From NCBI GenBank assembly GCA_963978545.1, contig OZ021726.1, forward strand, positions 58,578,959 through 58,642,958: a stretch of DNA of 64,000 nt, in the 5' to 3' direction. Positions 1 to 9,780 of this stretch are shown here, piece by piece. The position numbers and the translations under genes are program-made. The notes beneath the pieces are model-generated. The model did not search any database. It saw only the letters and a list, made by a program, of their open reading frames with translations, and was not told the origin of the DNA. This stretch comes from Linyphia triangularis (taxonomy: Eukaryota; Arthropoda; Arachnida; Araneae; Linyphiidae). Numbering within the stretch: the stretch's first letter is position 1; every line of letters starts with the position of its first letter.

Positions 1-339
1 TATATCGATTTTTGTCTGATATTTATGCTGACCACAGACACATAGACATTTTTTCTAGACTACTTTTTGGAACTCAGAACGTTTTATTTAGAAATGCAAA
101 AATAACCCAAAAACCTACCAATTTTTTTTGACCGAAAGCATAACTTGTGTTGCCCTATGTTAACGTACTGGTAATTGAACGTAAGAATTATTACCAACTA
201 CAGGCCATTATTACTGACTCAAGACTAATATATGTTGATTAAGTTTCCACCACTTTACATTTTTTTTTATAGATATATAGAAATCGATTAAAACTATTTG
301 CTGTTGTAGAGTTTATAGTGGGTCTGTAAGATTGTTTCA
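1..339. other. AT-rich sequence with a repeat fragment
   Basis: No gene is visible. The first 170 bases resemble, in reverse complement, the stretch near 22380-22450: both contain GTTAACATAGGG and a TGTGGTCAGCATAA-type block. This suggests two fragments of one unclassified interspersed repeat. Confidence 0.4.
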
Positions 340-353
340 TTATTCTATTTAGG

Positions 354-498
354 TTGTTGGTTGGTTGTATTCAGATTATCTGGTGCCGTCAGCAACACGA
401 GGGCTATAATACGCCGAAACTTTCGTCATTAGACAAGCCAACATACATATACAAACACCCATGCCAAAAACGGGACTCGAACCCGCAACCTCGCGGTC
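354..498 (-). mobile_element. SINE-A copy, 5' truncated
   Basis: Reverse-orientation copy of the tRNA-derived SINE that recurs in this window. It keeps the tRNA-like B-box region and the whole body up to the CCAACC-type tail, but lacks about 35 bases of the tRNA-like head. A perfect 14-bp target duplication, TTATTCTATTTAGG, flanks it at 340-353 and 499-512. The truncation is therefore original to the insertion (incomplete reverse transcription) rather than a later deletion. Confidence 0.9.
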
Positions 499-512
499 TT
501 ATTCTATTTAGG

Positions 513-1351
513 AAACACTATTGTAAAATAAATATTTCTGGTTCACAAATTAAATACAAATTATGTTGCTTGTTTTCACGAACTTTTAGTTTGAACTCCC
601 TTGAAATAAACTTATTTAATAATTTTAAATAACTTAAACAAATTCTGTCTAGACTTTCTTTCCTCCGATATTTATTTTTTTGATTCATAGACAGAAAACG
701 TTCATTGAAAAGAGAGGAAAAAAAAAATGACCATAATGTGCTGTGATTCCTTTTCTGTTTCACTCAATGAGCATTTTTACTTTAATATGTTAATTTTTCC
801 ATTTCGTTCAATGAGAGATTTTTGTCTTTGAGCCTAACACATATATACTTAGATTCATCAATCTAGCTCACTGATCTCAATGGCAATTTCTGAATAGTAT
901 ATGCTTGTCTATTGACTTGAATGTGGAGAAGGCTTATCAATCATCTTTGTTAGTAACTCTCCTCTATACTAGTTAGCGGATATTTGCTAACAAAGGACAA
1001 CCTATTAGCGTATATCAGACGAGGACACTATGGTAGCAATTCAATTGCTTTCATCTGCTTACATAGCACAAACTGCTTATGGACTCGTGCGGATCCGTGC
1101 TTATTGATGAATAACTGATTACACAGAGGATCTGAACACTTAATATATAAAAATATCACGTCTTTATTTGGACCGCTTTAAAATACAACATCACTGAATG
1201 CGAGTAGAAAAGGTAACTGGAAAAAAGTTGGTTATTTACAATTTAAAATTTTGTCTTTCTGTTGCCAACCAGAACGCCACAGTACTCAGAGTCTTTTCAG
1301 GTGTTTAGAAGCTCACATCTAATAAAAATGGTTGAAAAGAGAAAACTACCA
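513..1351. other. non-coding, nothing recognised
   Basis: AT-rich sequence with short open frames only. I see no transposon ends, RNA gene or convincing exon in this stretch. Confidence 0.5.
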
Positions 1352-1778
1352 GACCTCGAGTGCGAGCCTTTGATCTCGGAAGTTCAATGCAGGCCATGTT
1401 TGTAAAAGGACACATATAACGACTTTTAAAAGTGTAATTTGGTTTTACATTGATTAAAAAAAGTTTTATTTGGAAATATAATTCGAAGTGACAGTTTATT
1501 ATTTTTCAACGAAATTATCTTTATGTGATATTTCATGATAATCTTTCTAATCTTACCACATAAATGATTTTGCTTTTCGAGGTACTGCATTTTGTATATG
1601 ATAATCACTCAAAATAAGGATCCTATCTAGTTCGCTAGGAAGTCGCCAATGTTAGGAACTTATGGAAATTACCGCTTTCGCTCTCATCGAAGCCAGCGCT
1701 CCTTACCACTCTACTGCTCATGTCGCTCTACAGCAAGTCGCTCATCACTCGCCATTCGTATCGTACCCGAGGCTTTAG
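1352..1778 (+). repeat. TIR-type repeat family X, copy 1
   Basis: This stretch aligns by eye with 12880-13428 minus the SINE inserted there. Shared blocks include TTTTATTTGGAAATATAATT, GATAATCTTNCYAAT, GACAATCACTCAAAAT-like and GTTAGGAACTT. The right end (TCGTACCCGAGGCTTTAG) matches the right end of copy 2. A decayed left end may be the GACCTCGAGTGCGAG block near 1352. No coding capacity is visible, so it is probably a non-autonomous DNA transposon. It supplies an uninterrupted version of the site that holds a SINE in copy 2. Confidence 0.6.
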
Positions 1779-1895
1779 AGATCAAAGATTTAGTTCCTCT
1801 ATTCTAATTTGAGTTAGCTGGTTTCATTTTGTAGTCTTAGGCTGAACCTTCGCCAATAAGTCAATATTTTTTCTGCCGACCAAACGGTACAGTGG

Positions 1896-1919
1896 TTGTT
1901 GTTGTTGTTGTTGTTGTTG
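1896..1919 (-). repeat. (CAA)n tail of the LINE
   Basis: TTG repeated about eight times on the + strand, so CAA on the element's sense strand. It lies directly between the LINE 3' UTR and the target duplication, as expected for the simple-repeat 3' tail of an I-group non-LTR element. Confidence 0.85.
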
Positions 1920-2016
1920 GAACCTCTTCAAAGGAGGCAAAAGGAAGGAGAACTACGGGCATACAACCCCTGTCTCCGTATACATATTTATGCTGACGTC
2001 ATAAAACGAAAGCTTT

Positions 2017-5000
2017 TTAAGCGAAAAAGCGAAGAATCACTTTTCCGATACATGGAGAGGATAAATTAGCACGATTCAAAATATCTTTGACTGAAGTTTT
2101 TTGGCTGGGTGAGATTTTTAGGAGATCAAAAAGAATTGATCTCTCTGAATCGTATCGGGCGCATTGGAGAAATCTGTGGGGATAATCGTCTGGGATATGA
2201 CAAGAGTTACAAAGAGGAGAAGCCGAGAGTCCTATTTTGTGAAGGATGCTTTTGGTGGGATAACAATTTGAAATAATCCTGAAAAGCTTTACTTCTTCAT
2301 ATCTCGAGGAGATCCAGGATAGGAAGGGAGGAGTGACTAATTGATCATGAAACTTGAAATTATATTTGGAGGAGGACCAAAGAAGATCAAATTCTTCTTG
2401 TCGTTTCCTCTTGATGAAACGTTTCATATCCATCCAATCCAAAATAGACATGGTTGGAGAGGAAGGATCTGATGCAGCCTTGCCGGCTAGTTTATCAGCT
2501 GTTTCATTAATTTGAATACCAGCGTGGGCATTACACCAAACCAGGATCGTTGGGGAGAGGATGGATTTGTTAATTAGGGCTAGTCGTGCTTCAGTAATAA
2601 GAGACGAACCCCTTCCACAAACATTGCCAATGCCCTCAACAGCCCCTTTATTATCTGATAATATTAAAGAGGGGACATCTCTTAAAAAAAAGGTGGCTAA
2701 ATAAAGAATGGCAGCCGTTTCGGCGGTGAAACTCGAGGAGGGCATAGGAAGTCGAATGGATCGAGAGATTGAGCCATTTTCATTGACTAGGCCGAAACCC
2801 ACCCCGCAGCCAGTCTTAGATCCATCTGTAGCCCAGAGTTCGAAATCCTCGTATCTCTTACGAAGTTCCCAAAAAAGGGATTGAATTAAGACAGGAGATT
2901 TGGTTGAGGAGTTTAGGAAAAAGTTGGTGATGCATTCCAAATGGTGGGTTTGCGAGGGATGCATCTGAACTTGTAGGAAACGGGTTCGATTTTGAAGACC
3001 AAATTGGACTCCCAAGTTGCAGATCGTGGAACGAATCTGATGGTTTTTGATATAGGATTCAGGCTTTGGAAGGGGCAAATTATGAAATTGAACTTTTAGA
3101 GCCATTGTAATTTGAGACCATTTAGCACGAATTCGGTATGGTGGGATATTAGAAATTTTCCGGATGATGTCATTTGGCGCCCATTTGAAGATACCAAGTG
3201 CGAAACGGATAGCAGAGTTTTCCAAAACTTCATACTTGAGCATGTTCATCTGGGAATCATTTGTTCTCACTGAGTTAGCAAAATCAATCCGTGGAAGGAG
3301 GACTTGCGAGATGATTTGGAGGGCTAGTTTGGCTTTGATTCCCGTGTTTTTACTGCTGATGAACTTGATGATGTTTAGGATTTTTGAGCCTTTTTTGCAG
3401 CTGGCAAGGCAGTGTTCTTTCCAGGTGAAGTTGTTTTGGAAAACTAGGCCTAGAACTTTGGAGCAAGAAACCCAGGGAATAATATTATCATTGATAGAAA
3501 TAGGCTGGGATAATTTCGAAATTTTGGGAGAAAGATCAATGATGGATGATTTCTCATTGGCAAAATCCACCTTCCAGCGTTTGGCCCAGACTGAAATGTT
3601 CTCCAAGGAATGTTTGATATTAGCGACACACTGGGCAGGGGACGAAGCCGAAACTACCACAGTGATATCATCTGCATATAAAAAAACCTGGGAGTGAGGG
3701 GGGACTTCTTTAATGAGATCATGCATGTAAATATTGAATAAGAAAGGAGATAAGATTGATCCTTGAGGAAGGGATGAAACCTCCAAGGGGTCGGAGAGCT
3801 GACCTCTCCACCTTACTTGGATCGGGCGGCAAAAGAGAAAATCCTGGATCAGGGAGAGTAGTTTCATTTCTAAACCAGCCGACTTAAGTTTTTTGACGAG
3901 TCCCTCAACCCAGACTCCGTCATAGGCTCCAGCGATATCAAGGGAGATCATGCAAACCCAATTTTTCTTGGATCTAGCCCAGGCAATGTGTTGGGAAATG
4001 TTATGGAGGCAATCCACCGCCGATTTCCCCGGTATAAAGCCAAACATATTTTTATGAAATAACTTAACATTTGAGGTCCAAAAAATCAGACGGGCGAGAA
4101 CCATTCTTTCCAGGATTTTACTAATAACGGGAATTAAGGCAATTGGGCGATAGCTGGTGGGTAGATTAGCTGGTTTGTTGGGTTTTCTAATCGGAACAAT
4201 AACAGTTTTTTTCCAGCTTTTTGGAAAAAAGGAAAATTCAAGGCAAAAATTGAAAAAACTTAACAGTTTTAGACAGTCCACATTTGGAAGGGATTTAAAG
4301 GCTCTTGCCGAGATACCGTCAATCCCCGGGGCCGAGACCCTCTGGAGTTTGATAGATCTATCGAGTTCCTGGATGGAGAAGAAAGGCTGACAAGTAAAAT
4401 TAGGCTGAGATAGAGGTTGGATAGGAAGAGTCGAAGTGGTTTGAGATTTGGAAACGAATCTTTGACAGAGAAGGTTGGCTTGGTGGAGAGGATCACTGAT
4501 TTGTTTATCTTTATCCTCAAAAATAAGGTTACTGGTGTTGTTAGAGGGGGCCATATAGTTGTTGATATTTCTCACCACTTTGAAAAGCTGCTTGGGAGAG
4601 GAGATTGATTGCATTTTTGAACTCCAAAAATTACGTTTTGCTTTTAAAATAGTCTTCTTAAAAACGGCAGTTGCCTTTTTGGCCTCAAGCCACACCTTAT
4701 CATCGAGAGATCTTTTTGCTTTTTTATAAAGACAATTTTTTAAGCGTTTGGCTTTAGCACATGCCTTGTTCCACCATGAGAGCAAAGATTTTTTACCTCT
4801 GGAAGAAACCTGAACAGTAGATTTTTGAATAGAGAAGGACAGGGTAACCTGTATTGAATGGGCTGTTTCCTCAGCGGAAAGAAGGGCAGTAGAGTCATTG
4901 GTGGGGATTTCCACACAACTCAAAACACAATTTTCTGAGAAAGATCGCCAATTTGTATAGGAACGATTTTGGGTATTGAAAGAAAGCCGATTCTTAAATT

Positions 5001-5022
5001 TGATGAAAGTGGGGAAATGTGG
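2017..5022 (-). pseudogene. LINE ORF2, RT-RNase H part (after frameshift)
   Basis: Second reading frame of ORF2. It encodes the enzyme that copies element RNA into the nicked genomic target and then degrades the RNA strand. About 968 codons are open from 4923, and the frame is open back to 5022, where a stop lies. Visible landmarks, numbered from 4923: finger motif with TSYRPIAL (near 250), palm motif A LDIAGAYD (near 330), motif B LPQGSILSPFLFN, catalytic FLYADD (near 416), RNase H start ATDGSK (near 696) with later conserved E and D residues, and a CCHC knuckle CNSC...H...C (near 920). There is no ATG at the head of the frame, and the 33 codons before 4923 read like the normal endonuclease-RT linker. 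I therefore take it as one ORF2 with the endonuclease frame, broken near 5015. Confidence 0.9.
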
Positions 5023-5648
5023 TCACTAGAACCCTTTTCTTCTACTCTCTTCCAGTCCACTTTATTCATTTGAGAGGGAGAGCAAAAAATCAAATCGAGA
5101 ACACTTCCGACACCTGCGGAGTGTTCCCTTGTTATTCCTTTGGAGTTTAGTAAAACAAGAGGGCCATTATCAACCCACTTCGCAAAAGCTTGACCGCTTG
5201 GGGAGGAGACGTTGTCCCCAAAAGAGATACTGCGCGCATTGAAATCACCAGCAATGAAGCAGGGGTGATTTATGAAGGAATCAAGGGTTAAAAAGTCTTT
5301 GTTGGACCAAGGTCCAGCCAGTCTGTGAACATTGCCAATATGAAAAGTTTGTTTACAAAAAATAATCTTGATACCAAGAAATTCCATAGTAGGAGAGTCT
5401 TGAAAATCCGGAAGGATCCAACCCGGAATATCCGATTTTATGAGGATGGCAAGACCACCCCCCCTCTCTTTCCCAGATCGAGGTTTATTAAAGTTAACAT
5501 ACCCTTTCAGGTGAAGGAGGGAACTATTCTTATTAATCCAAGTTTCTTGGAGACAAATTACCGAAGGATTTAAGTGATGCACCAAAAAATGTAAGGTGGT
5601 GAGATTGGCAGCAATACTGCGGCAATTCCATGTTAACAGAAAGGCCAT
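4920..5648 (-). pseudogene. LINE ORF2, APE-type endonuclease part
   Basis: N-terminal part of ORF2, starting 36 bases after the ORF1 stop. This endonuclease nicks the target DNA to prime reverse transcription. Motifs in order: WNCRSI near residue 8, metal-binding Glu in LQETW near 35, a tryptophan/asparagine motif, AGDFNA near 135 (catalytic Asp and Asn), a SVLDLIF block, and the terminal GSSDH (catalytic Asp-His) near 210. Right after SSDH the frame that continues with the normal linker is a different one, so the last 33 or so residues before the stop at 4920 are out of frame. A one-base loss or two-base gain near 5014-5019, in a run of A/G, would explain it. Confidence 0.88.
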
Positions 5649-5684
5649 GTTGGCTGGGGAAAAGACAAAATTCGCAAATTGTGT

Positions 5685-7061
5685 CTAAGTTCCCTCTCCA
5701 AAGTTCATAGGAGATGAAACAAATTGTTCGTCGAAATCAGGGCTGTTAAAGTTCTGTCCATGCCACAAAGGGCTACCTCTCTGAGCAATGATAGAGGTCA
5801 AACGCTCAGTCTCTGACTTTAGAAAGATTACTGTATTATGAAGTTCTGAGACTACGTCTCCCAGTTTGCGATTTTCTTTTTTGAGGTCTGCGATGTCTGC
5901 TTGGTATTTTTTTTCCTTCAAGATGAATGATTCTGCTGTGTGGAATTCTTTCGCTTGCCCCTTTGTAGCGTCAACAATCGTTGTTAACTCTGAAGACAGC
6001 TGACTTGTTACGGCTGGTAGGGTTAAACTGGCCTGGTGACCAGAAGGAATGTCTGTGTTTCTGGGTTGAAACAAAACGGCTTGAATAGCTGCGATGGCAC
6101 TTTTCAGTTCTTGAATATCTTTTTGGATACTAGGTATCACCTCCCAAGTTGAATGGGGATTGTTGGTCTGGGCTGTGATTGCCGCGTAGGATACTTTAGT
6201 CTTCAAAGATGCTTTAGCTAATTTGATAGGGATCTTTTCTTTGATAGCCTTGTTGATGGCCGATTTTTCGAGTTTAATGAACTCACACGAGGAGTCTGTA
6301 GCTTTATGGTCTTTGCTTTTACATCTAAAGCAGATGCTTTCTTTTAGACACGGGGAGGAGGGAGGATGGAAGTCTCCACAAGCGGCGCACCTTTGTTTGC
6401 GGTCGCAGGACTTCTGAAAATGCCCAAAGCGGAGGCAGTTGTAACAGATTTTGGGGGATTCGGTGTAGGAGGACACCCTGTGTAACATATGAAACAGGGG
6501 TACTGACTGTCGTTCCTTATATCCAAGCTCTTTAACGAGTACGATAGGAATAGGATCCTCAGAATTCTTTCTTGTAAATCTCACAATTTGTGAGAATTTA
6601 ATTCCCACCTCTTTGAGCTCTGTTGCAATATCTTCAAGAGGAATAGAAGAGTCGACGCCTCTGATAAGATATTTAGTTGTGATGGTTTCTTCTATCGCTC
6701 GCCAGGTAATGGGGACAGAGCCAATTACTTTTAAGTCTGCGAGTTTAACGAAAGTCGAACAATTTTTAGATTCCAGAAGAAGTTTTTGTCTTCTGGTAAT
6801 TTTGAGCGTATCGTCTGATGATAAAATATTTTTAAAGGTAGACTTGATAACTTGAGGGTTCGAAAAAGGTAGACTGCCTTTTCCTAAAGTAGATTCGATA
6901 ATGACTTTCGGACACGTTGCACCATATTGAATAGCGAATTGGATTTTTTCTAGCTCAGATAGCTCGGTGTAAAAAACCTTGCCACCGCGACGTTGCTCTT
7001 TGGTGGAACCACCCTCGAGGAGATCTTCGTCGTCCAACGACCTCTTGAGGCCTTCAGTCAT
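5685..7061 (-). CDS. LINE ORF1, zinc-knuckle nucleic-acid-binding protein
   Basis: An intact 458-codon frame beginning with ATG downstream of a short 5' UTR. ORF1 proteins of this group coat the element RNA and help form the ribonucleoprotein for retrotransposition. Seen in order: a charged N-terminus; an RRM-like segment around residues 130-190 (ITTKYLIRGVDSS...); three successive knuckles near 205-260 (CYNC-x4-H-x4-C, CAAC-x3-H-x5-C, CFRC-x4-H-x6-C); a low-complexity linker; and a predicted coiled coil near 375-435 rich in K, E and L. The same arrangement is standard for I and Jockey group ORF1. ORF2 starts 36 bases downstream, so translation of ORF2 probably relies on reinitiation. Confidence 0.9.
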   Translation of the reverse strand: MTEGLKRSLDDEDLLEGGSTKEQRRGGKVFYTELSELEKIQFAIQYGATCPKVIIESTLGKGSLPFSNPQVIKSTFKNILSSDDTLKITRRQKLLLESKNCSTFVKLADLKVIGSVPITWRAIEETITTKYLIRGVDSSIPLEDIATELKEVGIKFSQIVRFTRKNSEDPIPIVLVKELGYKERQSVPLFHMLHRVSSYTESPKICYNCLRFGHFQKSCDRKQRCAACGDFHPPSSPCLKESICFRCKSKDHKATDSSCEFIKLEKSAINKAIKEKIPIKLAKASLKTKVSYAAITAQTNNPHSTWEVIPSIQKDIQELKSAIAAIQAVLFQPRNTDIPSGHQASLTLPAVTSQLSSELTTIVDATKGQAKEFHTAESFILKEKKYQADIADLKKENRKLGDVVSELHNTVIFLKSETERLTSIIAQRGSPLWHGQNFNSPDFDEQFVSSPMNFGEGT

Positions 7062-7413
7062 GGTGAAGAAAAAACAAGTTACTTACTTGGTGGGGATTCT
7101 TAAAGAATCCAGAAATTAAAGTAGTGAAAACCGACACTGTCGATTAAAAGTAGAAAAACGAAGTGACGAAAGTGGTAAAGAAGATTTTCCGAACACGTAC
7201 AACAGTCTCCAGGTCTAGGAATCGAAAAACGGTACAGTGGTTAGCGTGCTGGCTTCTAGACCACGAGGTTGCGGGTTCGAGTCAAGTGTTGGCATGGGTG
7301 TTTGTAAATGTATGTTGGTTTGTCTAATGACGAATGTTTCGGCGCATTATAGCCCTCGTGTTGCTGACGGCGCCAGATAATCTGAAAACAACCAACCAAC
7401 CAATATTTTTTCT

Positions 7414-8620
7414 AAGATAAATTTCATGGATCAGTTTGTAATATGATGAAATTTTTAACTAAGTAGAAAGTACGTGCTTTATCTTATTAAAATTTTAAAT
7501 TTGTTTAACATTGTAGATCACATAATTCTTTTTTGAATCATACAGAATTTTATGGACTGGAGTTAAAAAAAAGAGAAAAAAGAAAAGAAAAAAAAGAAGC
7601 TCTCCATGTTAGTAAATGTATTACAAAGGATGTCCTTATTGAAATACATCACTAATTTGAACTATTTTGGTTCAAATGAACACACGCTATTCCGCAATGG
7701 TGGTACTGATCCAAAAAAGTGGTTGCAATATCTTAGTAAGTTTAAAGCTGAAGGCCTTTAATGAGATCTGCTAAGGGGAAAAAGTCACGCTTTTGTATCT
7801 TGAATGGTGACAATCTGTAAAGTTCTCATCAGAAAGTCTGATAAAAGAGGCCAGATATTATATTTAAAGAGCCACCTTGTGGATTTGCATCCATAAAAAT
7901 TACCATTAAACTATAGGTTAGGTACCGCAGATAGAAATAGTCTATTTTGGTGTTTCAATACCATCTAAAGACTGATCAGACTGACAGATGCGTTCACAAA
8001 TTACTTACAAATTTCATTGTCTATTCGTATTCGTTACACATGCAAGATGTCTTGCAAAATTAATTTCTCCCCAGAAATTCTAACATCTTTAAGTTTCTAA
8101 TTAAATTGTAAAAATGGGAGGATGGATATTGAAGTCAATAATGAAAGGAAATTAGCAATGTGTACTTTTCAAGATTGATTCACAAATTCTAATCTCCACT
8201 TTCATCTACATTTTCTGATATGACTGTTTTTAAGTGCAACTGAACCTTATTGAGTTGTCACCCAAAACCACTTTAGCACAATATGAGCAGAACATAAAAC
8301 TAACCTCCACTTAACAAAATGCCTTTATCAGGCATCCCAATGGAAAATCTTTGCAAAGATATAACTCAACCAAATTAAAAATTGAACCTAAAATCTTATT
8401 TTCAGTAACTTTTGCTTTAGCAATCAATGCAATCGGACGACATAATTTTAATGCTATATTTAAATAAAAATTTAAAACTAAATCTACGATTTTCCTACAG
8501 AACATATGCTATCTGATATTCCAATTGGAGCATCCTCGCAAAGAAATAACTCAACAAAACATAGCCGATAAGTATGCAAATTTCTGTCACATTCCGTACG
8601 TTACAATTTTACGCTGCGCT
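7414..8620. other. non-coding upstream of the EF-hand gene
   Basis: AT-rich with no recognised element. Two imperfect copies of a 40-base block (8328-8370 and 8518-8560, sharing GCAAAGAAATAACTCAAC-like sequence) occur close to the gene. A splice-acceptor-like GCTTGTTTCGCAG ends at 8630, so the first exon or 5' UTR exon of the gene may lie further upstream in this stretch. Confidence 0.4.
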
Positions 8621-8697
8621 TGTTTCGCAGTGCAATATTCCAACAAAGAACTGTCACAATCATTCAAAGATTTTATCACCATCCATTCATCTCAACC

Positions 8698-9102
8698 ATG
8701 TTCTCACAATCTTTTCACATCTCCACTATATTCTGGTTGTTACCCTATGTCTTCTGCAACCATCACCACCACTCAAGACTAAATTTTGACTCTGCCCAGG
8801 TCGACAAAGCTCACCTGAAGCAACACGTGAGGAATGGGACAGACGTCGATAACATGTCCATTCAGGACGTTCGATTTAACTTCTTCAGTTTTCACGACAT
8901 CGACAAAGACTTCAGACTGGATGGCCAAGAGATTATAAAGGCAATCCTTCACTTCCAAGAGGAAACCATGTCGGAATCGAGGTATGTTTTCAGTGACGAT
9001 GATCTTGGGAAGCTCTTGGACAGAGTTTTAGAGAGAGACGACAGAAACAATGATGGGTTTCTTGACTACTTAGAATTCATGGCTTTCAGATCAGTCAACT
9101 AG
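8698..9102 (+). CDS. MCFD2: MCFD2-like secreted EF-hand protein
   Basis: A 134-residue protein. MCFD2 works with LMAN1/ERGIC-53 as a Ca-dependent receptor carrying selected glycoproteins from ER to Golgi. I chose the ATG at 8698 because it is followed by a plausible signal peptide with hydrophobic ISTIFWLLPYVFC; the frame is open a little further upstream without an ATG. EF-hand 1 is at about residues 62-73 (DIDKDFRLDGQE, lacking the usual Gly at position 6 but with the DG at 9-10 seen in MCFD2). EF-hand 2 is near the C-terminus (DRNNDGFLDYLE), where human MCFD2 has a very similar loop. Length and layout match the family (about 146 in human). The coding region is in one exon here; an acceptor-like site at 8621-8630 suggests an upstream non-coding or short coding exon. 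CGREF1, a relative, is the main alternative. No classical AATAAA lies close downstream. Confidence 0.75.
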   Translation: MFSQSFHISTIFWLLPYVFCNHHHHSRLNFDSAQVDKAHLKQHVRNGTDVDNMSIQDVRFNFFSFHDIDKDFRLDGQEIIKAILHFQEETMSESRYVFSDDDLGKLLDRVLERDDRNNDGFLDYLEFMAFRSVN

Positions 9103-9506
9103 TTGGTAGTAAATTCTGCACTATCTGGATGAAGACTGGTCGGTAATGAGGTACGTTATTCAGCTACGAAAACTTTACTATTAATGGATTCAATTATGGA
9201 ATGACGCAAACAAAGATTGTTTCTTGACTATTAATTAATGGATTTGAGAAGAGTTGACATTTAGTTTTTTATGTATCTGGGTTGTATTTTAAACTCTTAA
9301 GACTTCAATGACACTAATGAATGAACAGCGATATATTTCTAGATTCAAGGTTTTAAAAGTTGATGACAATATTTATTTACAGTGAACTAGATGTTTTTAC
9401 TATAGCTTACGTTGCTTGTCTTAAGTTATTGGAGAACTGGAGTTTACGTTAATTTTAGACCACTCACTGAAGTTACTAAGTGATCATAAGACGGCTGTTT
9501 TAAATA
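9103..9506. other. 3' flank of the EF-hand gene
   Basis: Probable 3' UTR and downstream AT-rich DNA up to the piggyBac-type MITE. No clear polyadenylation signal or further coding segment is visible. Confidence 0.4.
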
Positions 9507-9510
9507 TTAA

Positions 9511-9776
9511 CCCTTTGGGTACATTTGACGACTGAGATTCGTCATGCACTTGTTTTGCCTGTTAATAATGACGAACCTAATTCGTCATTCAAACTAGTTT
9601 GATTGGATAGATTTTAATGTCACAAATGCCATGATTGGTTAAGTCAAACATCGGTTGGTTTACCTATACTTTAAAAAAATAATTTGTTTGGCTGCATTCC
9701 TTTAAAGTTCCTGTATTGATTTGAACCAACCGTTCAAAACGCAAGAATTTTCCCAAATAAATCCGTACCCAAGGGG
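9511..9776. mobile_element. piggyBac-type MITE
   Basis: TTAA target duplications at 9507-9510 and 9777-9780 bracket inverted ends CCCTTTGGGTAC and GTACCCAAGGGG (11 of 12 bases match). TTAA plus termini starting with CCC is the piggyBac signature. The 266-bp body has no coding capacity, so it would need a transposase from elsewhere. Two 19-bp palindromic blocks lie just inside the left end (9526-9544 and 9569-9587). Confidence 0.85.
9526..9587. repeat. paired subterminal palindromes in the MITE
   Basis: TGACGACTGAGATTCGTCA (9526-9544) and TGACGAACCTAATTCGTCA (9569-9587) share TGACGA...TTCGTCA arms around a 5-6 base centre and are 43 bases apart. Such repeats near a transposon end could be transposase-binding sites; this is inference. 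Confidence 0.7.
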
Positions 9777-9780
9777 TTAA

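Larger units (their letters stand above)
1898..7226 (-). mobile_element. Non-LTR retrotransposon, I group, near full length
   Basis: A 5.3-kb element with, in order on the minus strand, a short 5' UTR (about 165 bp), ORF1 (zinc-knuckle RNA-binding protein), ORF2 (apurinic-type endonuclease, reverse transcriptase, RNase H, C-terminal CCHC knuckle), a 3' UTR of about 95 bp and a (CAA)n tail. RNase H downstream of RT together with an APE endonuclease places it in the I/LOA/Nimb/Ingi-type group rather than Jockey or CR1; the exact clade needs a tree. A 16-bp target duplication (1882-1897, 7227-7242) flanks it. The sharp ends, intact ORF1 and single ORF2 frameshift argue for a fairly recent insertion. 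Confidence 0.93.
1875..7400 (+). mobile_element. SINE-A copy split by a LINE insertion
   Basis: The first 23 bases of a SINE-A copy (1875-1897, through the tRNA A-box region) lie left of the LINE and the rest (7227-7400) lies right of it. The SINE's own target duplication, CAATATTTTTTCT, is at 1862-1874 and 7401-7413. The halves share AAACGGTACAGTGGTT (1882-1897 and 7227-7242), which is the duplication made by the LINE. Joining the halves at that repeat gives one ordinary SINE-A, so the insertion order is certain: SINE first, LINE second. Confidence 0.95.

Noticed and set aside
3164..3697. 177-codon + strand frame inside the LINE
   Set aside because: It is the antisense shadow of the reverse transcriptase, with no recognisable domain.
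4917..4926. TTG start creating a separate RT protein
   Set aside because: The frame reads through upstream to 5022 with normal linker sequence, and eukaryotic translation rarely begins at TTG. A frameshifted single ORF2 is simpler.
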